From contig CANROJ010000002.1 of NCBI GenBank assembly GCA_947632215.1, positions 1-64,000 of the forward strand: DNA of 64,000 nucleotides. Direction: 5' to 3'. The notes under the pieces were generated by a model that did no database searches, was not told the DNA's origin, and saw only the letters and a list, made by a program, of their open reading frames with translations. Positions 19,481 through 27,196 of the stretch are shown in pieces. The position numbers were made by a program, and so were the translations under genes. The stretch is from an uncultured Flavobacterium sp. (GTDB taxonomy: Bacteria > Bacteroidota > Bacteroidia > Flavobacteriales > Flavobacteriaceae). The stretch's first letter is position 1; the number at the start of each line of letters is the position of its first letter.

Positions 19481-21532
19481 ATGAAGAAAATATATATTTT
19501 TATAACAGCTGCTTTTTTGGCTGTATCAGGTGTAAATATGCATGGACAAGATCGTCCACAGCCAAAGGCTGGGGTGGCTCCAAGTGTGCATATTACTAAG
19601 CCAAAAAGTTTTGTGTTACCCAATGGTATGACTGTAATGCTTGTACCTAACGATAAGCTTCCAAGAATTTCATATAGCCTTACTATTGATAATCCATTAG
19701 TTTTAGAAGCAGATAAAGCGGGAGTCTCTAGTATATTATCGGCAATGTTAGGAGGTAATACTAAAGAAATGAACAAAGAACAGTACAACGAAGAGGTTGA
19801 CTTTTTGGGAGTTCGTATGGGATTTAGTTCTGCAGGGGCTTCTGCTTTTGGATTGTCCAAATACAATGCTGAGATTGTTAAGTTATTAAAACAAGGAGCA
19901 TTGGAGCCTGTTTTTACTCAAGAAGAATTTGATCAAGCTAAGGCTAAGCAAATTGAAGCTGAGAAAAGTATGGATAAAAGTGTTAGTGCTATTGCCTCAA
20001 GAGCTACCAATGCATTGTTGTACGGAAAAGACACTCCTGTGGGGGAATTTGCTACGCAAGAAACCTTAGCCAGTATCGAGTTGAGTGATGTGAAGGATTT
20101 CTATAATAAATATTTTACTCCAAATAATGCTTATTTAGTTGTTGTTGGAGATATGGATCTTAAAGAAACTGAGAAATTAATTAGAGATAATTTTGCTTCT
20201 TGGAATAAGAGCTCTACTACTTATACGTCTTATGATTTAGAGAAGAATGTTAAGGATACACAAATCGATTTTATCGATATGTCTAATGCTGTGCAAAGTG
20301 AAATATCTTTAGTTAATCAAGTAAGTCTAAAGATGAGTGATAAAGATTATTTTGCTGCATTATTAGCCAATCAAGTTTTAGGAGGCGGTGGTGAAGGTAG
20401 ATTATTTCTTAACCTAAGAGAAGCTCATGGTTGGACCTACGGAGCTTATTCTCGATTGAGCACATCTAGAAACTATCCTGGTAGATTTAGTGCTTCTGCA
20501 TCTGTACGTAATGTAGTTACAGATAGTGCTGTTACTGAGTTTATTAAAGAAATTGATTTGATGCGTAACACCCTTGTTTCACCTGAGGAATTAGCAATGG
20601 CTAAAGCCAAGTATGTTGGGAACTTTGTGATGGAAATCCAAAAACCAAGTACTATTGCGCGTTATGCATTATTTACAGCATTGTATAAGTTACCTAATAA
20701 TTTCTACGAAAATTATATTAAGAATATTGAAGCCGTTACAGCTGAAGATGTTCAAAAGGCTGCGCAAAAATATTTCTTAAGTGATAATATGCGTATAGTT
20801 ATTGTAGGAAAAGCTTCAGATGTTTTAGAAGGATTATCCTCTTTAAATTTACCTATAGAGTACTATAATACATTTGCCGATCCTACTCAAAAACCTTCTA
20901 CAGATGTTTCTGCACCCCAAGGTACTACTGTAAGTAGTGTTTTAAATAAGTACCTAAGTGCTATTGGAGGTGTTAGTGAGTTAGAAAAAGTTAAGAGTCT
21001 ATACACTCAAGCAAGTGCTTCAGTACAAGGTATGGAAATTGGTTTTGAATCAAAAATTATGTCTACAGGCTATTCTTCTGTTAGCCAAAGTATAGGACAA
21101 AATGTAGTTTCAAAAGTGGTTATTACACCTAATAAAGGGTATTCTTTAAATCAGGGAATTAGTACAGAATTAACCCAAGAGCAACTTTTAGAGGCCCAAA
21201 AAGAATCCTATCCATTTGTGGAGTTAACCTGGTTGGATAATGACCAGATAGTTTTAGGACAAGTCAAAGAAGTAGATGGTAAGAAATGCGTTGGATTACA
21301 AGTAGGTAACAGTGTGCATTATTATGATTTAGATTCTGGTTTAAAATATAGTATTGAGACAACTAATCCTTTAGATCCAAGTATGGTTAGTGTGGTTAAT
21401 CTTAGTGATTATAAACAAATCAAGGGGATTTTGTTTCCAATGATTCAAACCATTAATATGGGAATGGAAATACAAATTGTCACAAAAGATATTCAAGTGA
21501 ATGAAAATGTATCCCTAGAAGATTTTAATTAA
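19481..21532 (+). CDS. M16-family peptidase-like protein (likely non-catalytic partner, C-terminal extension)
   Basis: M16 fold sequences (VLGGGGEGRLFLNLREAHGWTYGAYS) but no HxxEH in the N-terminal half. Confidence 0.88.
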   Translation: MKKIYIFITAAFLAVSGVNMHGQDRPQPKAGVAPSVHITKPKSFVLPNGMTVMLVPNDKLPRISYSLTIDNPLVLEADKAGVSSILSAMLGGNTKEMNKEQYNEEVDFLGVRMGFSSAGASAFGLSKYNAEIVKLLKQGALEPVFTQEEFDQAKAKQIEAEKSMDKSVSAIASRATNALLYGKDTPVGEFATQETLASIELSDVKDFYNKYFTPNNAYLVVVGDMDLKETEKLIRDNFASWNKSSTTYTSYDLEKNVKDTQIDFIDMSNAVQSEISLVNQVSLKMSDKDYFAALLANQVLGGGGEGRLFLNLREAHGWTYGAYSRLSTSRNYPGRFSASASVRNVVTDSAVTEFIKEIDLMRNTLVSPEELAMAKAKYVGNFVMEIQKPSTIARYALFTALYKLPNNFYENYIKNIEAVTAEDVQKAAQKYFLSDNMRIVIVGKASDVLEGLSSLNLPIEYYNTFADPTQKPSTDVSAPQGTTVSSVLNKYLSAIGGVSELEKVKSLYTQASASVQGMEIGFESKIMSTGYSSVSQSIGQNVVSKVVITPNKGYSLNQGISTELTQEQLLEAQKESYPFVELTWLDNDQIVLGQVKEVDGKKCVGLQVGNSVHYYDLDSGLKYSIETTNPLDPSMVSVVNLSDYKQIKGILFPMIQTINMGMEIQIVTKDIQVNENVSLEDFN

Positions 21533-21553
21533 TTAGGATTATTTAAATTTATA

Positions 21554-21588
21554 AGGGCAACTAAACTTTTTGTTGGTTGCCTTTTTTT
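21554..21588 (+). terminator. terminator after M16 pair, overlapping promoter region of the next gene
   Basis: GGGCAACTAA...TTGGTTGCC followed by T7. Confidence 0.65.
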
Positions 21589-21594
21589 AATTAC

Positions 21595-21602
21595 TATCTT
21601 TG
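21595..21602 (+). promoter_or_regulatory. putative -7 box (TATCTTTG) with TTG ~15-19 nt upstream
   Basis: TAnnTTTG match 32 nt upstream of ATG 21634. Confidence 0.5.
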
Positions 21603-21633
21603 TGACTTTAAAGGAATTAATATTTATAAGGAT

Positions 21634-22002
21634 ATGAAAGTTGTTAAGTTTTTTGCTTTAGTTGCTTTTTCAGGTATAGTTTTAACTAGCTGCGAGCAAG
21701 GCACTAAAGCTACTAATGATAGTGAGGTTGTACAAGAAAAGCAAGAGGTAGCTCTATTACAACAAGCCACTTTTAATGTAGAAGGTATGACATGTGCTAT
21801 TGGGTGCGCGAACTTGATCCAAAGTAAACTAGCTGGATTACCTGGAGTGGAGCAAGCAGTGGTTGATTTCGATACTAAAACCGCTACGGTAATTTATCAA
21901 GAAGGTAAACAGACTCCGGAAGATTTTACTACAACGGTAGAGAAGATCGCCAATGGAATCTACCAAGTAAATGATATGCAGAGTCAACAATATTCTAATT
22001 AG
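21634..22002 (+). CDS. heavy-metal-associated (HMA) domain lipoprotein (ORF track start 21577; ATG 21634 preferred)
   Basis: Lipobox VLTSCEQ; VEGMTCAIGCANLIQSKLAGLPGVEQAVVDFDTKTATV. Confidence 0.85.
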   Translation: MKVVKFFALVAFSGIVLTSCEQGTKATNDSEVVQEKQEVALLQQATFNVEGMTCAIGCANLIQSKLAGLPGVEQAVVDFDTKTATVIYQEGKQTPEDFTTTVEKIANGIYQVNDMQSQQYSN

Positions 22003-22020
22003 TAGTAATTAGTTGAAACA

Positions 22021-22062
22021 AAAAAGCCAAAATAAATTTAATGAAATTTATTTTGGCTTTTT
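22021..22062. terminator. bidirectional terminator hairpin
   Basis: AAAAAGCCAAAATAAATTT-AATG-AAATTTATTTTGGCTTTTT between convergent genes. Confidence 0.85.
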
Positions 22063-22635
22063 TTATTTTTTCCATTCAAGGGTTTCTAGAATTGTAATCA
22101 TATCCTTGTGGAGATATTGCTTTGCCGGTAGAATTGAATCAAAGTTAGGGATGGTGTAGAAATATAGGGAAGCTACAAGGAAGTTTTTCGTACTATCGGT
22201 TGCGTAAAACTGTACGTTAGTAGCTGCATTTCCCTGAACATCGTATAACATCCCGCTAGTGTTAGTCTGAGGGTTTATATAGGGGTGTTCTAGAATTTGG
22301 TCCGCTTTTATAAAATGTTCATAAGTCAGCTTTTGAGCATCGCTCAGAAGTATATCTAAGTTATTGTCCACTGCTTTGTAATTCATGAAAATCGTAGCTT
22401 TCATTTGTGGATAGTATAACTCTAAAGAATGATTGTCTTTTTTACTTACTTGTGCCATATCATTTTTTTCAAAGCTAAACCCTAAAGTAGAATCATGGTA
22501 ACTTTTATATACCTGTTGTGGATATTCCAAAGCTAAGTAAGCTTGGGGTTTTGGTAAGGCATCTTTTTTACAAGAACTAACAAGAGTTACTAGGATTGCC
22601 AAAAATAGAAGTGGAAATATATTTTTTCTGTACAT
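22063..22635 (-). CDS. gldD: gliding motility lipoprotein GldD-like (ATG at 22635 preferred)
   Basis: Lipobox LVSSCKKD, LPKPQAYLALEYPQQVYK; located after mutY-ssb as expected for gldD. Confidence 0.75.
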   Translation of the reverse strand: MYRKNIFPLLFLAILVTLVSSCKKDALPKPQAYLALEYPQQVYKSYHDSTLGFSFEKNDMAQVSKKDNHSLELYYPQMKATIFMNYKAVDNNLDILLSDAQKLTYEHFIKADQILEHPYINPQTNTSGMLYDVQGNAATNVQFYATDSTKNFLVASLYFYTIPNFDSILPAKQYLHKDMITILETLEWKK

Positions 22636-22654
22636 GATTTTTATCGATAGGAAA

Positions 22655-23098
22655 TTAAAAAGGCAAGGTGTCTTCATTTTCCACGTTAGGAACTTGAAAG
22701 TTATCAATCTTTTGTTGTTTAATTTGCTGTGTAGATAAAGTAGTATTTGTTTTATCCTGATTCTTTACTTTTAAGAATTTAAAATCGCTGACAATTACCT
22801 CGTAGACCATTTGCTGTTGGCCTTGTTCATTAACCCATTGAGTAGTTTTAACCTTTCCCTCTACGTAAATACGGTCCCCAGTGGATAAATATTTTTCACA
22901 AAGTTCTGCTTGCTTATTTTTTACAACTAAATTATGCCACTGAGTAGTTGTTACTTTTTGTTGGGTTTTTTTAGAAATATAGCTTTCGTTGGTAGCTAAA
23001 GGGAAGCGTGCAATACAATTTCCATCCTCAAAGTAGTGAATTTTCACTTGGTCTCCAAGTTGGCCAATCAACATTATTTTATTTAAATTACTCTGCAT
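22655..23098 (-). CDS. ssb: single-stranded DNA-binding protein
   Basis: LNKIMLIGQLGDQVKI, TTQWHNLVV, YVEGKVKTTQW. Confidence 0.92.
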   Translation of the reverse strand: MQSNLNKIMLIGQLGDQVKIHYFEDGNCIARFPLATNESYISKKTQQKVTTTQWHNLVVKNKQAELCEKYLSTGDRIYVEGKVKTTQWVNEQGQQQMVYEVIVSDFKFLKVKNQDKTNTTLSTQQIKQQKIDNFQVPNVENEDTLPF

Positions 23099-23109
23099 AA
23101 ATCAGGTGT

Positions 23110-24168
23110 TTATTCCTTTGAATAGGAGTCAATAAAGTTATGAATAACAATAGGAAAAGCAAAATTATTTAAATCTTTCCATGATGTGTGTGTTTGAAGT
23201 GCATTGGTTATATCTACTATCCAAAAATTGATATGTAGTTTTTGATGGGAAAGAATGTGCTGAACAGGGCTCGGAGTCATTAAAGTTATTTTGCTGGCCT
23301 TGAAATGTTTGAAGCTCTCTTGTAGAACTGTCTTTATATCTACGTGGGTATCTTCAAAACGATCTATACATGGAAATTGATATAATTTTTGCCAAATGTC
23401 TTTTTCTAATCTTTGTTCAATTATAGTGTTTTTTTGTGGATCTTGAAAAATAATATAGTCAATATACCTATTTCTAACTTTAGTTTTCTTAAGTTTGACA
23501 GGGAGTTTGCTGACCATATTAGTCTGCAGAGCCACACAAGAAGAATTGAAAACGCAACTTTGACATAACGGAAGTTTTGGGGTACATTGTATAGCACCAA
23601 AATCCATGATAGCTTGGTTAAATGTGGCAGGATGATCCTTTGGTATTAAACTTTGTGCGAGTTCTTGAAATTCTTTTTTAGCAGTATGACTAGAGATATC
23701 TGTAGTGATGCCAAAAACTCTTGACAAGACTCTGTAGACGTTTCCATCTAAAACTGCTACTTGTTCATTAAATGCAATGGAAGCTATAGCTGCTGCAGTA
23801 TAAGGGCCAACTCCTTTTAGTAATAATAGATCTTTATAATTATTAGGAAATACTCCATTGAGTTCAAAGGCAATTAATTTTGCAGTGGTATGTAAATTGC
23901 GTGCTCTGCTATAGTATCCAAGACCTTGCCATAATCTAAGGACTTGATCCTCTTTTGCATGCGCTAGATCAAAAATTGTTGGAAAAGCATTCAAAAATGA
24001 CAAATAATAGGGTAATCCTTGAGCAACTTTAGTTTGTTGTAGGATGATTTCTGAAAGCCAAATGGCGTAAGGATTGTTTGTTTCACGCCATGGTAAACTA
24101 CGTTTGTTTTGTAAATACCAAGTAGTGAGTTTGTTAGAAAATGTCATAGCAAAAAGTATAGGTTGCAA
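23110..24168 (-). CDS. mutY: A/G-specific adenine glycosylase (start probably 24147, MTFSNK)
   Basis: LPWRETNNPYAIWLSEIILQQTKV, LLKGVGPYTAAAIASIAF, Fe-S Cys set C-x6-C-x2-C-x5-C. Confidence 0.95.
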   Translation of the reverse strand: MQPILFAMTFSNKLTTWYLQNKRSLPWRETNNPYAIWLSEIILQQTKVAQGLPYYLSFLNAFPTIFDLAHAKEDQVLRLWQGLGYYSRARNLHTTAKLIAFELNGVFPNNYKDLLLLKGVGPYTAAAIASIAFNEQVAVLDGNVYRVLSRVFGITTDISSHTAKKEFQELAQSLIPKDHPATFNQAIMDFGAIQCTPKLPLCQSCVFNSSCVALQTNMVSKLPVKLKKTKVRNRYIDYIIFQDPQKNTIIEQRLEKDIWQKLYQFPCIDRFEDTHVDIKTVLQESFKHFKASKITLMTPSPVQHILSHQKLHINFWIVDITNALQTHTSWKDLNNFAFPIVIHNFIDSYSKE

Positions 24169-24231
24169 ACTTAAAACTTTATATATTTAAATTTTAATCG
24201 ATTAAGGTTGAATTATTGGATTATAAATTAA

Positions 24232-24239
24232 TATATTTG
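24232..24239 (+). promoter_or_regulatory. putative -7 box (TATATTTG) upstream of HU gene
   Basis: TAnnTTTG with TTG at 24208-24210. Confidence 0.5.
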
Positions 24240-24285
24240 CACACTCTAAAAATTTCGACAACAACAAAATAATTTATATCTAAAA

Positions 24286-24582
24286 ATGACGAAAGCAGAC
24301 ATTGTAGCAAAAATTTCGGAGAAATTGGGGCTTGAGAAAGGTGACGTACAGGCGACAGTTGAATCTTTTATGGATGAAGTAAAAGCCTCTTTAGAAACTG
24401 GGGAAAATGTTTATTTAAGAGGTTTTGGAAGCTTTATAATTAAAACTAGAGCTGAAAAAACTGGAAGAAACATTTCTAAGAACACGACTATTAGAATTCC
24501 AGCTCATAATATCCCAGCTTTCAAACCTGCTAAGGTGTTTGTAGAAGGCGTTAAGTCAAACACAGAAGTAAAAGTAAAATAA
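24286..24582 (+). CDS. HU/IHF-family DNA-binding protein
   Basis: MTKADIVAKISEKLGL...GFGSFIIKTRAEKTGRNISKNTTIRIPAHNIPAFKPAK. Confidence 0.95.
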   Translation: MTKADIVAKISEKLGLEKGDVQATVESFMDEVKASLETGENVYLRGFGSFIIKTRAEKTGRNISKNTTIRIPAHNIPAFKPAKVFVEGVKSNTEVKVK

Positions 24583-24609
24583 TTTATTAATCTCTAAATT
24601 ACACACATT

Positions 24610-24702
24610 ATGCCAAGTGGTAAAAAAAGAAAAAGACATAAGGTAGCTACGCACAAACGTAAAAAAAGAGCTAGAGCTAACCGTCACAAAAAGAAGAAGT
24701 AG
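24610..24702 (+). CDS. 30-aa highly basic protein, candidate small ribosomal protein (AURKAIP1/COX24-like)
   Basis: ATG CCA AGT ... TAG = MPSGKKRKRHKVATHKRKKRARANRHKKKK; below ORF-track cutoff; 27 nt after HU stop. Confidence 0.8.
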   Translation: MPSGKKRKRHKVATHKRKKRARANRHKKKK

Positions 24703-24780
24703 TTTTAAACTACTTTTTTCTTTTAGAAGGAAAACTAAAAGACTTATCCTTAAGGATAGGTCTTTCAGGTTATATACCTG
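24697..24780 (+). other. three consecutive RNA stem-loops between small basic ORF and RNase G gene
   Basis: AAGTAGTTT-T-AAACTACTT (24697-24715); AAAGACTTATCCTT/AAGGATAGGTCTTT (24738-24765, one G.U); CAGGT-TATAT-ACCTG (24766-24780). Confidence 0.6.
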
Positions 24781-24860
24781 TTTAATTAATGTTTAATCCA
24801 TCTATACAAACTTATTTTTCAATACTTTATGTATTTTATAATGAATGAGTATGGATAAAA

Positions 24861-26426
24861 ATGTACAGTGTGAATAAAGAGCTAATTATTAGGTCGAGTT
24901 CTGAAACAGTAGATTTTGCCTTATTAAAAGATGGAAAACTAATTGAACTTCATAAGGAAAGAGAAGATAATGAAGAGGCAGGATTTCAAGTAGGTGATAT
25001 TTTTATTGCTAAGATTAGAAAACCTGTTGCTGGTCTAAACGCTGCATTCGTGCATGTGGGATTTGAAAAAGATGCTTTTTTGCATTACCATGATCTAGGA
25101 CCAAATCTAAAAACTTTATTGAAGTTCAGTAAACTTGTAAGCGGAGGAAAATTAAAGGAATATTCCTTAAAAAATTTCGTTTTTGAAGAAGAGATAGATA
25201 AAGATGGTGTGATAACCGATGTGTTAAGCGCTAATCAATCTTTATTGGTTCAAATTGTAAAGGAACCAATTTCGACTAAAGGACCTAGAATAAGTTCAGA
25301 GTTATCTATAGCTGGACGTTATGTTGTTTTAGTGCCTTTTTCTAATAGGGTGTCAATCTCCCAAAAAATAGAATCAAAAGAAGAAAAGGAACGTTTAAAA
25401 AAATTAGTGCAATCTATCAAACCTAAGGGTTTTGGTGTAATTGTACGTACCGTTGCAGAAGATATGAAGGTTGCTGATATCGAAAGAGATTTAGAAAACT
25501 TGATGTCTAAATGGAATGCAATGTGTAAAAAATTAGTAACAGCTCATCATCCTTCCAAAGTATTAGGAGAAGTTAATAAAGCCTCTTCTATACTACGAGA
25601 TGTATTTAATGATACGTTCACTGGTATTATTACTGATGATGAAGATATGTTCTACAACACGAAGGACTATTTGCAAGAGATTGCTCCTTCAAAAGTTTCT
25701 ATAGTAAAACACTATCAATCCAAGGAAGTACCTATTTTCGAAAAGTACAATATTGAACGTCAGATCAAGACGTCTTTTGGGAAAACGGTTTCAATGAGTA
25801 AAGGAGCTTACTTAATTATTGAACATACCGAGGCATTACACGTGATTGATGTGAATAGTGGAAACAGATCAAACAAAGCTCAAAGTCAGGAGGATACTGC
25901 CTTGGAAGTGAATTTGATTGCAGCAGCGGAAATCGCTAGGCAGTTGCGTTTACGTGATATGGGAGGTATTATAGTAGTTGATTTTATTGATATGGGTAAT
26001 CCAGAGAATAGAAAGACACTTTATGATTTCTTGAAAGAAGAGATGAGTGATGATAAAGCAAAACACAAAATCTTGCCACCTAGTAAGTTTGGGTTAATTC
26101 AAATTACAAGGCAAAGGGTTCGTCCTGAGGTTAATATAGAAACAAGAGAAGAAGATCCAAACGAACATGGTGAAATTGAAGCTCCTATTCTTGTAGTTGA
26201 CAAAATAAAGGCTGACCTTGAAAGTATTATTACAAAAGATAGATCTGTAAAGATTATCTTAAATGCGCACCCGTTCGTAGCTGCGTATTTAAAACAGGGG
26301 TTCCCATCGATACGTCATAATTGGTTTTGGGAATTTCGCAAGTGGATTAAAATTGTTCCGCGTGACGCTTACACGTACCTAGAATACCATTTCTTTGATG
26401 ATAAAGGAAAGGAAGTTTCAGAATAA
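24861..26426 (+). CDS. rng: ribonuclease E/G family protein
   Basis: S1 region GDIFIAKIRKPVAGLNAAFVHVG; catalytic VIDVNSGN, GGIIVVDFIDM. Confidence 0.95.
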   Translation: MYSVNKELIIRSSSETVDFALLKDGKLIELHKEREDNEEAGFQVGDIFIAKIRKPVAGLNAAFVHVGFEKDAFLHYHDLGPNLKTLLKFSKLVSGGKLKEYSLKNFVFEEEIDKDGVITDVLSANQSLLVQIVKEPISTKGPRISSELSIAGRYVVLVPFSNRVSISQKIESKEEKERLKKLVQSIKPKGFGVIVRTVAEDMKVADIERDLENLMSKWNAMCKKLVTAHHPSKVLGEVNKASSILRDVFNDTFTGIITDDEDMFYNTKDYLQEIAPSKVSIVKHYQSKEVPIFEKYNIERQIKTSFGKTVSMSKGAYLIIEHTEALHVIDVNSGNRSNKAQSQEDTALEVNLIAAAEIARQLRLRDMGGIIVVDFIDMGNPENRKTLYDFLKEEMSDDKAKHKILPPSKFGLIQITRQRVRPEVNIETREEDPNEHGEIEAPILVVDKIKADLESIITKDRSVKIILNAHPFVAAYLKQGFPSIRHNWFWEFRKWIKIVPRDAYTYLEYHFFDDKGKEVSE

Positions 26427-26430
26427 AATA

Positions 26431-26463
26431 AAAACCGTTTACTTTAATAGTAAGCGGTTTTTT
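26431..26463. terminator. terminator hairpin between convergent rng and tadA
   Basis: AAAACCGTTTACT...AGTAAGCGGTTTTTTT. Confidence 0.8.
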
Positions 26464-26684
26464 TGTTCTACTATGCCGCAATACTTTTACTTGGTAAGCC
26501 TTAAAGACTGTGTTGCCTTAAGGTATATTACCCTTAGGCTGATTTGAGGTGTCAAGTGAAATTTTAACTTTAGTAGTAGGGATTTCTTTAGTTTGCTGCA
26601 AAGGATCTTAAAGTCTAGTAGACTTCTATAAGATTGGGGATAAAGTATAAAGAACCATACTAATGGGCATTTAATTTGTATAGA

Positions 26685-27122
26685 TTATCTTTTTTTCTGG
26701 AAGAAGCTTTGTATTAGATCTGTAGCTTCATTTTCCAAGGTACCAAAACAAATAGTTGTTTTGGGATGTAATTGCCCGCCCATTGCTCTATAACCTCTTT
26801 TAGGGTCTTGACTTGCACATACTATTTTTGATATTTGACTCCAGTAAAGTGCTCCTGCACACATTTGGCATGGTTCCAATGTTACGTAAAGAGTACAGTT
26901 TTTTAAATACTTTGCTCCAAGGTAATTGGCTGCCGAACTTATTGCTTGAATCTCTGCATGTGCAGTTACATCTAAAAGTAATTCAGTTAGATTGTGCGAT
27001 TTTGCAATAATCTGATTATTAGCAACTATAATTGCTCCCACAGGTATTTCACCTTGTTCGGATGCTAATTTAGCTTGTTTTAAAGCTATTCTCATAAAGT
27101 ATTCATCGTTTAATATATCCAT
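26685..27122 (-). CDS. tadA: nucleoside deaminase (TadA-like)
   Basis: TAHAEIQAI and PCQMCAGALYWSQI zinc/catalytic motifs. Confidence 0.9.
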   Translation of the reverse strand: MDILNDEYFMRIALKQAKLASEQGEIPVGAIIVANNQIIAKSHNLTELLLDVTAHAEIQAISSAANYLGAKYLKNCTLYVTLEPCQMCAGALYWSQISKIVCASQDPKRGYRAMGGQLHPKTTICFGTLENEATDLIQSFFQKKR

Positions 27123-27196
27123 CGCAAGGGGTTTAAGATATTAAAGCCCCAAAAGTAAAAACAAAATTGTAATTTTGTTTTTATTTATACTTTATA

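Noticed and set aside
19456-19866. 136-aa minus-strand ORF opposite the second M16 gene
   Set aside because: Antisense shadow ORF over a clear signal-peptide-bearing M16 gene.
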